From assembly GCA_020216655.1 (NCBI GenBank), contig JAIWNU010000015.1, positions 1-10,000 on the forward strand: a DNA stretch of 10,000 nucleotides, given 5' to 3'. This document shows, one piece after another, positions 1 to 6,469 of the stretch. The notes beneath the pieces are model-generated. The model was given only the letters and a program-made list of their open reading frames with translations, was not told the origin of the DNA and searched no databases. Positions within the stretch are counted from its first letter, which is position 1. Every line of letters starts with the position of its first letter. The translations under genes were made by a program, and so were the position numbers. This stretch comes from Treponema sp. Its GTDB lineage: Bacteria > Spirochaetota > Spirochaetia > Treponematales > Breznakiellaceae.

Positions 1-22
1 ATACGACAGCCGCGTTTTATTT

Positions 23-39
23 GTGCGCCTTCGGCGCAC
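23..39. repeat. Short perfect hairpin downstream of the epimerase-like gene
   Basis: A 7-bp perfect inverted repeat, GTGCGCC then loop TTC then GGCGCAC, lies about 60 bases past the stop of the minus-strand gene at 100-1035. It is not followed by a T-run on either strand: reading minus, the next bases are A-rich. It is therefore not a classical intrinsic terminator. A run of seven T on the minus strand (69-75) lies between the stop codon and the hairpin, but only very weak pairing precedes it. Nothing else is recognisable in bases 1-99. Confidence 0.35.
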
Positions 40-99
40 TAGGTGTGTATACTTTTAGCAACTTAGGCAAAAAAAGTCAAGTGGAGCAGCTCAGTTGTT

Positions 100-1035
100 T
101 CATGAAATCTCAATGTTGAGCGACCATTCCAACCTTTCACTGCCTTGTATTGTCTTTACCGTTTTCCATTCCTGGGCTGCAATAGACAAAGAATCGGGGA
201 TGCCGGTACAGGGCTCTAGAGCGACATGGTGGAACCCAGAGAGGCCGCGGTTAATCCATAGTCCCAGATATGGAGCAAAATCTGCATCCCAGCGGAGTTC
301 TAATCGGTCTCCGGTAATAGCATTTTTTATAGCGGCCCATCCGCTTGCAAGGGGACCCGCAAAACCCTTGACGCACCTTTCATCAATTTCGCCAGGGACT
401 TGGCAGGCATCAAGCCTTATACCAGGAAAGGGTTCTGGATAGGACCAGATATCACCCCGAGAAATTGGAACCCCGAGGCCGCCGTCGAGCCTAAGGGAAG
501 TAACCTCCCGGGGAAGTTCTATGATGTCCCCCTCTATAATAGTTTTAAGCGGATGCAAGGACCATATAAAAGGTTCTTCAGTCGTATTGTGATTTTCAAG
601 GCTGTATTCGAAAAGAAACGAGGTTTCTCCAGTCATTCTGATAGCCCTGCTAAAGAACATGTTTGAGATGGGAAGCTTAACGGTAGATTTCAGAATATTA
701 TGCGAAAGAGCATCGGAATCCAATTTCCAGTTTTGATACCAAACTTCTCCATGGTCTGGAATTTGTTTTTCCCTGAAAAAACATCCAGCCACCGAGGGGA
801 TACATTCATCAATACCAGCCTGAGGACTTGTGCCAAAACTGTCTCCGGCCTCATTGGGCCATAGCCAATCTGGTCGGTCCTGGTGCCAGAGCCATTCCCG
901 GCTGCTTTTAAGGTTGCGGAGGCTTACAACACGTCCCCCTAGTTTGGGAACCATCAGGAGTTCCACAGCGCGGCTCCGGATACCGACAGCATCAAACCCT
1001 GCGACTTTAGTGTTAAAAACTTTTGAATTGTTCAT
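100..1035 (-). CDS. Aldose 1-epimerase (galactose mutarotase)-like protein
   Basis: This 311-residue protein, without signal peptide or membrane segments, fits the galactose-mutarotase-like beta-sandwich family (COG2017 type). Such enzymes interconvert sugar anomers or bind sugars in the cytoplasm. Visible markers, counted from the ATG, are PDHGEVW (His95), WSLHPL (His161) and the C-terminal LGLWIN followed by VALEPCTG (Glu274). In the family two His and one late Glu do the acid-base chemistry, so a catalytic site seems retained. The substrate cannot be told. The ATG at 1035 is preferred; an in-frame TTG at 1056 would add seven residues (MLILSFS). Neither has a convincing Shine-Dalgarno sequence. 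The gene stands alone, behind a terminator (1238-1275) and a palindromic element (1077-1231), so it probably has its own promoter. It could be a non-enzymatic sugar-binding paralogue. Confidence 0.75.
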   Translation of the reverse strand: MNNSKVFNTKVAGFDAVGIRSRAVELLMVPKLGGRVVSLRNLKSSREWLWHQDRPDWLWPNEAGDSFGTSPQAGIDECIPSVAGCFFREKQIPDHGEVWYQNWKLDSDALSHNILKSTVKLPISNMFFSRAIRMTGETSFLFEYSLENHNTTEEPFIWSLHPLKTIIEGDIIELPREVTSLRLDGGLGVPISRGDIWSYPEPFPGIRLDACQVPGEIDERCVKGFAGPLASGWAAIKNAITGDRLELRWDADFAPYLGLWINRGLSGFHHVALEPCTGIPDSLSIAAQEWKTVKTIQGSERLEWSLNIEIS

Positions 1036-1081
1036 ACTAAATGAAAGTATTAACAAAAAAACTTAAAATCGTTAAGCTGAG

Positions 1082-1114
1082 GTTCTTTCAAAACTCAGAG
1101 AGTTTTGAAAGAAC
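1082..1114. repeat. Hairpin 1 of the palindromic element
   Basis: A perfect 14-bp inverted repeat: left arm GTTCTTTCAAAACT (1082-1095), loop CAGAG (1096-1100), right arm AGTTTTGAAAGAAC (1101-1114). The 10-mer ACTCAGAGAG that spans its loop (1093-1102) recurs at 1278-1287, next to the terminator of the upstream operon. Confidence 0.85.
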
Positions 1115-1127
1115 TACCTTGAAATTC

Positions 1128-1189
1128 GCGATTTGGCGCGGCGGTTGCATGCATTCTTTATGAAACAGTATGCAACCGCAAGCTATCGC
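1128..1189. repeat. Hairpin 2 (central arm) of the palindromic element
   Basis: The inner stem is a perfect 10-bp repeat, GCGGTTGCAT (1141-1150) with ATGCAACCGC (1170-1179), around a 19-base loop. An outer 5-bp stem, GCGAT (1128-1132) with ATCGC (1185-1189), can close it across an internal loop. This arm is more GC-rich than hairpins 1 and 3. Confidence 0.75.
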
Positions 1190-1191
1190 AA

Positions 1192-1228
1192 AGCCAATTT
1201 CAAAAGTGACAGACTTTTGAAATTGGCT
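1192..1228. repeat. Hairpin 3 of the palindromic element
   Basis: A perfect 16-bp inverted repeat: AGCCAATTTCAAAAGT (1192-1207), loop GACAG (1208-1212), ACTTTTGAAATTGGCT (1213-1228). It shares the core TTTCAAAA with hairpin 1 but differs outside the core, which suggests related but diverged end palindromes. Confidence 0.85.
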
Positions 1229-1237
1229 CAGGCTATG

Positions 1238-1275
1238 AAAATAAAAAGCCCCGGCATATGAAAAACGCCGGGGCT
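1238..1275 (-). terminator. Intrinsic terminator of the polyferredoxin operon
   Basis: On the minus strand a 9-bp GC-rich stem (AGCCCCGGC pairing with GCCGGGGCT, 1267-1275 and 1247-1255) is followed directly by TTTTATTTT. It begins 30 bases after the stop codon of the gene at 1305-2765. Stem, loop and U-tract are all as expected for a Rho-independent terminator. No T-run follows on the plus strand, so it works in one direction only. Confidence 0.92.
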
Positions 1276-1304
1276 GTACTCAGAGAGCGACTGTTAAAAT
1301 TAGC

Positions 1305-2765
1305 TCACTGTTTAATTTTATCTTTTAAGGTAGTCATGGTGTAGCCATACTGGTCTTTCATGTCCCGCAGAGGTTTATCAACCGGGATATCCGCAGGGAG
1401 GCCCAGTTTCTGAATAACCTGTTGGGTGGAAACCGAAAGAGCCTTAGCTACATCCTGGATAGTCATTGTTCCTTCCAGTACAAAGTCAGCAGGGACCGTA
1501 AAAGCAGCGGCAGCAGGTTTTGCAGCGGGTGAGGCTTGCTGCTCTTGAGCCTGCGGAGCTGCAGAAGGTTCAGATGGCTTTGCGGCTGTATTGGTTGCCG
1601 CGCTCTCTCCTGCATAGGGAATACCTAGGATTTTTGCTACCGCGAAGCGAACTGTATCGGTCTCAAAGCCTTCAATGCCTGCAAGAGCAGCAGTATCTTT
1701 AAGTTTTGTGGTCTCAGGGACCTTTTTCATATCCAGTCCGAGTTCGCGATATAGCCGCTCGGTCTCAATTCCAAAGGCGGCAGCCACTTCTGCATAGGTT
1801 GATGAGCCCTTAATGTCCGCCACATTGATGGTTCCCTTGCTTGCAAGATCAGTCAGTTTTGGTGCGACGAAGCGAAGCATATTTGTTGCCTGTCCAATGA
1901 GGGCTGCACCAATATAGATAGCGAGTCCAATTATGATGGGAGTCCACAGATTAACAGCTTTGCCCGCCAAAGATGCAACCAATGAAGGTTCCTTTGTGGG
2001 ACAGGCGGTTACACATTCCATACAGGCAATACATTCGGGGGAATTCACAGCCTGTACAGTCGAAACTTCTACATTCATGGGGCAAACCCGGTCGCATTTG
2101 AAACAGCTGATACAGGTGCTTTCCACCCGTTTAATTCTAAAAAGAGGGACCCTGCTCAGAATTGCGTTCACTGCTCCGAGGGGACAAATATATTTGCAAA
2201 ACACCCGGTCATAGAACATGGAACCGATTAGTATAAGAATAAGCAGCACAAAACCGACGGCAAATTCGGTCCAAAGATCAGGGAAACCAACAGATAAATG
2301 ACCAAAGGCAGCTAAAGGATCATAAGGCCGAATGACAAGGCTGGCGGTTGTCCAAGTAAAGTAAATAATTGCAGCCAAAACGGGATATTTAAGCCAACGT
2401 AAGACCTTATCAATTTTCGCGGGAACTACAAAACGTTTCTTATAAATTTTCTGTCCGATCCAGCCGAAAACACCCTGCAGGGCACCGAAGGCACAAAACC
2501 AGCCGCAGAAAAAACGAGAAAGCACTAGGCCAAGGGCAACGACGGCTCCAAATAGTACGATATTCCCAGGTTCAATTTTTTTGATAAACTCACCGCCAGC
2601 AAGGAATTTCATCAATGTTTCAAGACCCCCAAAAGGATCCAGTGCATCAATTGATGGTATCCCTTGCATCTTTTGATGTAAAATGGTCAGAATCGTTAGG
2701 CCCACAAGCACGATTCCCAGGGAAATCCGCCGCGCAATCTGGACAGGGTGCATTTTTTTTGCCAT
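1305..2765 (-). CDS. NapH/YccM-like membrane polyferredoxin with duplicated C-terminal domain
   Basis: A 486-residue membrane protein of the NapH/MauN/YccM 4Fe-4S family, probably passing electrons between the quinone pool or membrane carriers and an unidentified partner. About five hydrophobic segments are visible (near 13-33, 66-86, 126-145, 168-185, 273-292). Two membrane-proximal CxxxC pairs, CGWFC (87-91) and CKYIC (190-194, followed by PLG), are the family signature. Two full ferredoxin motifs follow: Cys218/221/224/228 and Cys245/248/251/255, enough for two 4Fe-4S clusters. Beyond residue 310 the protein is longer than NapH and carries two related helical segments (about 320-381 and 431-486) joined by an Ala/Pro/Gln-rich linker (385-422). 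A strong AAGGAGGAA lies 5 bases before the ATG. It is the second gene of an operon with the SHOCT protein, 24 bases apart. The electron donor and acceptor are unknown. Confidence 0.88.
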   Translation of the reverse strand: MAKKMHPVQIARRISLGIVLVGLTILTILHQKMQGIPSIDALDPFGGLETLMKFLAGGEFIKKIEPGNIVLFGAVVALGLVLSRFFCGWFCAFGALQGVFGWIGQKIYKKRFVVPAKIDKVLRWLKYPVLAAIIYFTWTTASLVIRPYDPLAAFGHLSVGFPDLWTEFAVGFVLLILILIGSMFYDRVFCKYICPLGAVNAILSRVPLFRIKRVESTCISCFKCDRVCPMNVEVSTVQAVNSPECIACMECVTACPTKEPSLVASLAGKAVNLWTPIIIGLAIYIGAALIGQATNMLRFVAPKLTDLASKGTINVADIKGSSTYAEVAAAFGIETERLYRELGLDMKKVPETTKLKDTAALAGIEGFETDTVRFAVAKILGIPYAGESAATNTAAKPSEPSAAPQAQEQQASPAAKPAAAAFTVPADFVLEGTMTIQDVAKALSVSTQQVIQKLGLPADIPVDKPLRDMKDQYGYTMTTLKDKIKQ

Positions 2766-2770
2766 CTCAG

Positions 2771-2779
2771 TTCCTCCTT
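2771..2779 (-). promoter_or_regulatory. Strong ribosome binding site of the polyferredoxin gene
   Basis: AAGGAGGAA on the minus strand is almost fully complementary to the 16S anti-Shine-Dalgarno. It stands just before the ATG at 2765 and inside the short gap after the SHOCT gene, fixing the start. Confidence 0.85.
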
Positions 2780-2789
2780 AAAAAAACTT

Positions 2790-3065
2790 CTATTTAGATC
2801 GTTCTGTTGCCTCAAGCTCAGCCTTCATAGCTTTAAAAGCATCAGCAGAAATTTCTCCCCGTGCGTACCGTTCTATCAAGATATCAATACCTTTGGTGAC
2901 CGCTTCCTGTTTTGCATAATGGCCTTTTCTACCGAATGAAATTATAAGCCAAACTATAAAAACAAGCAAAATTCCAAATCCTACCCAATGCAGTACTGAA
3001 AACGATGTCCAGGGGTATGCGAACCAACCAGTACCGCTGTAGCCGTAAAAACCTCGTAACAACAT
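2790..3065 (-). CDS. Small membrane protein with C-terminal SHOCT domain
   Basis: This 91-residue protein has three parts: an aromatic- and glycine-rich N-terminus (to about residue 24), one strong membrane segment (about 25-44), and a basic then charged C-terminus with the SHOCT pattern (ILIERYARGEISADAFKAM, about 52-70). SHOCT segments are short amphipathic modules of unclear function at the ends of many small bacterial membrane proteins, and may mediate oligomerisation. The frame extends upstream to 3176, but the ATG at 3065 is chosen because GGAGG lies 5 bases before it and the upstream part has no membrane-protein character. It is the first gene of a two-gene operon with the polyferredoxin, so it may be an accessory or anchoring subunit. 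That role is inferred from position only. Confidence 0.82.
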   Translation of the reverse strand: MLLRGFYGYSGTGWFAYPWTSFSVLHWVGFGILLVFIVWLIISFGRKGHYAKQEAVTKGIDILIERYARGEISADAFKAMKAELEATERSK

Positions 3066-3350
3066 AGAATCCTCCGTATTATGATAACAGCAATTTCTAT
3101 GCCAAGAGATCAGTTTGATTTTATATTTTATGAAACATAAGAGAGCATTATTTAAATTTTCCAAATAATTCAGCAAATATATGTTATATAAATACTTATA
3201 TATTTTTATATGTATTTAATATTTTATTTACCATAATTTTTTTAATTAAAAAAGAGAGAAACAATAATAAACCATAATAGCGAGAAAATATTTCTCTTTT
3301 TTTATGAATCGCAAGACGAGCGCGGGAATAATTTACCCCTTTATTTTCCG
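3066..3350. promoter_or_regulatory. AT-rich spacer, probable promoter region of the SHOCT-polyferredoxin operon
   Basis: No gene is supported in these 285 bases. About 3176-3260 is almost purely A and T, with runs such as TTTTTTTAATTAAAAAA at 3237-3253. GGAGG at 3071-3075 is the ribosome binding site that sets the start of the SHOCT gene. A weak minus-strand promoter candidate is TTGCTG (3171-3176) with AATAAT (3147-3152), 18 bases apart; the -35 match is poor. The AT-rich block lies just upstream of it, where it could act as an UP element or curved DNA. Confidence 0.4.
3282..3303 (+). terminator. Weak hairpin plus T-run, terminator-like on the plus strand
   Basis: GAGAAA (3282-3287) and TTTCTC (3291-3296) form a 6-bp stem followed by seven T on the plus strand. 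No plus-strand gene precedes it. It could stop antisense transcription entering mutY from the AT-rich region. It could also be part of a diffuse minus-strand terminator, because the purine tract 3248-3261 can pair with the pyrimidine tract 3291-3303. The stem is AT-rich and the call is weak. Confidence 0.3.
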
Positions 3351-4187
3351 TTAGACTATGTAATACCGGCCTTCATTTTCTGCCACCATGCCTTCTTTTT
3401 GCAAAGACTCGGCGGCAGAACGGAGCCGTTCGTATTCAATTTCAGTCGATTGAGCTAATTGCTCCAGGGTTAAGGGACCAGTTTTTGCGAGACTGCGCAC
3501 AATAAACCCCCGGGCCTCGCGAAGAGAACCCTTAAAGGGAGACTGTCGCGTATAGTGGGCGCTGCGGCGGCTTGGATTTTCGGTTATTTTTTTGAGAGAT
3601 GCTCCATAATCCATCAATGCGTAATACCACTGGCGTGGTTTTTCCCTGTCCAGAGTCTGTTCTAAAATGGGCAAAAGCAAACTATCCGGGACCTTTTTTT
3701 CATCATGATAAAAGAAATGCAGGACAGCTGAGCGAATATTTGTTTCGATAAACACAACAGGCTCATTGTAGGCAAAACAAAGGATAGCCCCTGCCGTATA
3801 GGGTCCTATACCAGGAAGCTGCAAAAGAGCTTCCCTCGTTCTTGGCACCTGGCCGCCAAACTCGGTCACGATTTTTTCAGCCGCAAGTTTAAGAAAGCGT
3901 CCCCGCCGATTGTACCCAAGCCCCGTCCATTCACGGAGTACTTCTTCCATAGAAGCGACGGCCAGGTTTTGTGGGGTTGGCCATTTTTTCATCCAGCGAT
4001 GCCAATATGATACTACCCTCCCCGTCTGGGTCTGCTGGAGCATAACCTCAGAAACAAGGACAGCCCAGCTGTCATCTATGTTACGCCAGGGAAGATCTCT
4101 CCCTTGAGCCCTATAGTTTTCCCAAACCGCCGCTTTGAATTCCGAAATCAAATCAGGGGCATAAAAGAATGGTTCTTTAGTTTGCAT
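3351..4187 (-). CDS. mutY: MutY-type adenine DNA glycosylase lacking the iron-sulfur cluster
   Basis: A 278-residue HhH-GPD base-excision repair glycosylase. MutY removes adenine mispaired with 8-oxoguanine. Visible motifs are DLPWR (31-35), SEVMLQQTQ (46-54, with Glu47 matching the MutY catalytic Glu), GLGYNRRGR (89-97) and the helix-hairpin-helix LPGIGPYTAGAI (124-135). Tyr130 sits where bifunctional Nth enzymes have Lys, so a monofunctional glycosylase is expected. Two features differ from E. coli MutY. The catalytic Asp is Glu148 (FIETNIRSAV), and there is one Cys in the whole protein (Cys137), so the four-Cys 4Fe-4S loop is absent. The C-terminus (about 222-278) looks like a winged helix, not the Nudix-like 8-oxoG recognition domain. 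The start lies 4 bases after the chemoreceptor stop, with a poor Shine-Dalgarno, suggesting translational coupling. A related adenine or mismatch glycosylase of different specificity is possible. Confidence 0.85.
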   Translation of the reverse strand: MQTKEPFFYAPDLISEFKAAVWENYRAQGRDLPWRNIDDSWAVLVSEVMLQQTQTGRVVSYWHRWMKKWPTPQNLAVASMEEVLREWTGLGYNRRGRFLKLAAEKIVTEFGGQVPRTREALLQLPGIGPYTAGAILCFAYNEPVVFIETNIRSAVLHFFYHDEKKVPDSLLLPILEQTLDREKPRQWYYALMDYGASLKKITENPSRRSAHYTRQSPFKGSLREARGFIVRSLAKTGPLTLEQLAQSTEIEYERLRSAAESLQKEGMVAENEGRYYIV

Positions 4188-4191
4188 AACC

Positions 4192-6411
4192 TTATGCAGT
4201 CCGGGATTCCAAAAGTGCGTTCATCGATACAACTGCCTGTTTTCCCTGTCCGCTTACCACAGCGAGCTGCTGAACCATTTGTACAATGCTGGCATTTTCA
4301 CGGACTATTGCATCTATTTCTTTATTTAAACGTTCCGAAATAGCCAACAGTTCATCAATTTTTAATTCCACCGTGCGGCCCTCTTTTTGCTGTTTTCCCG
4401 CTTCTTCACGAATGCTGTGGGCCGTATCGGACAAATCAGAAAGATTCTTTCTCAGCTGTTCCGAAGCGCCTTGCTGGGCCTGGAGGGCATTCCGTATTGA
4501 TACAATGCTGTCCAAGGTAAGCCGTGAACTTTCCGAAACTTCAGCAAGAGCATGGGTCATACGACCATTAGCTTCTACGCTGGATTCGATCCGGCTCGTA
4601 ATTTCTCTAATTGAATCCCGGATCTTTCCGGCCCGCTCTGCGGAAGCGCCGGCTAGATTTTTAATCTCATTGGCAATAACCGCAAAACCCCGCCCTGCAG
4701 CCCCGGAATGGGCTGCTTCTATAGCGGCATTCATGGCCAAAAGATTGGTCCGTTCTGCAAAATCTTCCACCGCTTTTACGATATCAACAATTGTGCCGGA
4801 GAGGCTTTTTATTTTATCGATAGTCTCGGTCATCTCTTGGGATGCGATAAGGCCCTGTTCAGCTGACTTTTTAAGCGCTTCCGCAGAGCGGGCGGTCTGT
4901 TCCATATGGGTTGCCACATCGGCTACCGCATCGGCCACTACAGAAACAGAATCGGCAGACTGCCTTATGCCTTCAGCCTGATGCTGTACTCCAGAGTTTA
5001 CCCTTTCCAAGGAAGCGGTAAAATGCTGAATAGCCTGCCGGGAATCTTGTACCGCCCGGATCTGGGCCTCCGCACCCTGGCGAATCTGTTTTGCTCCGCT
5101 GGCCATTTTTTCTGCAGAACGAGCAGCTTGCCCAGCATCGTTATCTATTGCGGTAGAAATGGAGGAAATAGTCAGCGCCGTTTCTTCTAATTGGCCGATA
5201 AACTTTCCAAGCTGTTCTGTTTTTTGCCGGACATCTGCTGCATAGGTTTCTAAATCCTTGTACAACCGGGAAGAACGAAAGGTAAGAGATATAAATAAGG
5301 ACAAATTAAGGCAGAAAAAACCGATTCCCTGCAGCCAGACCAGAGGTTTTTTTCCCTGCACCGAATAAATGACATCGTGGGTTCCCAGGCCTACCCCAAG
5401 GATTACTCCAAATAACAGAGGGAGCGCTTCCTTTTTACCTTTCGCTACAGAACGGATGGTAACAACTGCAATGAAGACTATACAAAATTGAATAAAAAGC
5501 AGAGCTGAATTAAAAACCTTACCTATGGCAACTAGATCATTGCTGGCACTGAGAAAAGCGATTGCGATGCCGAGGGGAGCAATAAAAAGCAGCCATGAAA
5601 ACCATCGCGGCATTCGCAGTTCGCAAAAAGAAATAAAAAACTTAACAAGGGCCGCCATTGAAACACTTAAACCGGCTTTTGCGATTGCACGGTTTATCCC
5701 ATAGGGCAGTACCGAAGAAGAAGCACCTATTTCAGCAAAATAGAGGGCTATGGCAAGGGCTGCCAAGGCATACCACAAATTCGGCATATCTTTTTTCCGA
5801 ACCAACCATAAAGCAAAGAAATAGATGCCTATAAAGCTACAGAGGGCTGCTAAAATGGTGTACAGGGTGGCATTCATAAAGGTCACCACATTTTCTTCGA
5901 ACCGAGCTCCCGCCTGGTCGGTTACGTCAGCCACAAGCATGGCAACCGAACTGGCAGGGCTGTAAAGCCGCAGGGCAAGCATGTTCTTGCCTGAGGTTTT
6001 AAGAAGACCGGGAGGAAGCAAAAAGTAAGCAGAATGGTTTCCGGGAAGAGAAAAGCGCTCCGATTCGGAAGGGAAAGCGCCTCTGGATGCGATCAAAGAA
6101 CCGTTCAAATAGACTTTATAGGCCGCATCAAGCCTGCCTAACACAACATAATAGGGCATCTTAAAAGGTACGGCATTTAATTCAAATTCGGTATATAGCC
6201 ACGCATAGCCGTCCTGAAGCTTAACTTCTCCGGGAATCGAACAGGGGCTCCAGAGACTGGGATCAAAATTAACCGAGGAACCATCAATGACATCTCCCTC
6301 CTGGGTTTGCCATTGGGAAAGGGCATACCGATTTCCGCCACTACTTTGGCCAAAAGCCGACAGGGATAAAAAGACCATCAGCAGTAATGACAGCATCCTT
6401 TTAAACAACAT
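4192..6411 (-). CDS. 7TM sensor fused to methyl-accepting chemotaxis signalling domain
   Basis: A 739-residue sensory transducer. It has a signal peptide (1-21) and an extracytoplasmic jelly-roll-like domain (about 28-165) resembling glycoside-hydrolase sugar-binding modules ([23 protein letters not shown]). A membrane domain of about seven helices follows (about 178-380), of the 7TMR-DISM type. No HAMP is evident. A long coiled coil (about 385-735) contains the conserved chemoreceptor hairpin tip at 551-587 ([33 protein letters not shown]). It should form dimers and signal through CheW/CheA, which are not in this window. The ligand is unknown; a carbohydrate is a guess from the fold. The ATG at 6411 has GAGAGGA about 8 bases upstream. 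It follows cmk by 58 bases and precedes mutY by 4, so transcription with housekeeping genes is likely. The fusion is clear; calling it a chemotaxis receptor is inference. Confidence 0.88.
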   Translation of the reverse strand: MLFKRMLSLLLMVFLSLSAFGQSSGGNRYALSQWQTQEGDVIDGSSVNFDPSLWSPCSIPGEVKLQDGYAWLYTEFELNAVPFKMPYYVVLGRLDAAYKVYLNGSLIASRGAFPSESERFSLPGNHSAYFLLPPGLLKTSGKNMLALRLYSPASSVAMLVADVTDQAGARFEENVVTFMNATLYTILAALCSFIGIYFFALWLVRKKDMPNLWYALAALAIALYFAEIGASSSVLPYGINRAIAKAGLSVSMAALVKFFISFCELRMPRWFSWLLFIAPLGIAIAFLSASNDLVAIGKVFNSALLFIQFCIVFIAVVTIRSVAKGKKEALPLLFGVILGVGLGTHDVIYSVQGKKPLVWLQGIGFFCLNLSLFISLTFRSSRLYKDLETYAADVRQKTEQLGKFIGQLEETALTISSISTAIDNDAGQAARSAEKMASGAKQIRQGAEAQIRAVQDSRQAIQHFTASLERVNSGVQHQAEGIRQSADSVSVVADAVADVATHMEQTARSAEALKKSAEQGLIASQEMTETIDKIKSLSGTIVDIVKAVEDFAERTNLLAMNAAIEAAHSGAAGRGFAVIANEIKNLAGASAERAGKIRDSIREITSRIESSVEANGRMTHALAEVSESSRLTLDSIVSIRNALQAQQGASEQLRKNLSDLSDTAHSIREEAGKQQKEGRTVELKIDELLAISERLNKEIDAIVRENASIVQMVQQLAVVSGQGKQAVVSMNALLESRTA

Positions 6412-6469
6412 TCATGTTTCCTCTCTACAAAACTTACAAAAGGTTTATATTAAACAGCTTTCGGCATTT

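Larger units (their letters stand above)
1077..1231. repeat. 155-base palindromic intergenic element, MITE- or REP-like
   Basis: This stretch holds three consecutive inverted repeats, listed separately. Its two 20-base ends are themselves imperfect inverted repeats: the left end starts CTGAG and contains TTTCAAAA, and the reverse complement of the right end does the same at the same spacing (15 of 20 positions agree). No coding potential is evident. Ends that mirror each other, nested perfect palindromes and a place just past a terminator are typical of miniature inverted-repeat or REP-type elements. Copy number cannot be judged from one window, and no obvious target-site duplication flanks it. 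A structured leader RNA of the gene at 100-1035 is the main alternative. Confidence 0.6.

Noticed and set aside
23..39. Hairpin as an intrinsic terminator of the epimerase-like gene
   Set aside because: On the minus strand the stem is followed by A-rich sequence, not a T-run.
95..442. 115-codon plus-strand open frame opposite the epimerase-like gene
   Set aside because: It lies antisense to a gene with clear family motifs and has no domain of its own.
1036..1056. TTG start for the epimerase-like gene
   Set aside because: It adds only seven hydrophobic residues without family similarity and has no better ribosome binding site than the ATG at 1035.
1077..1231. CRISPR array or tRNA cluster
   Set aside because: There are no regularly spaced direct repeats, and the arms do not match tRNA stem and loop lengths or conserved bases.
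3066..3176. N-terminal extension of the SHOCT protein to 3176
   Set aside because: The upstream codons are AT-rich and featureless, while GGAGG stands at the right distance before the ATG at 3065.
4286..4981. 231-codon plus-strand open frame opposite the chemoreceptor gene
   Set aside because: It mirrors the Ala/Ser/Glu-rich coiled-coil coding on the other strand, has no recognisable domain and lacks a ribosome binding site.
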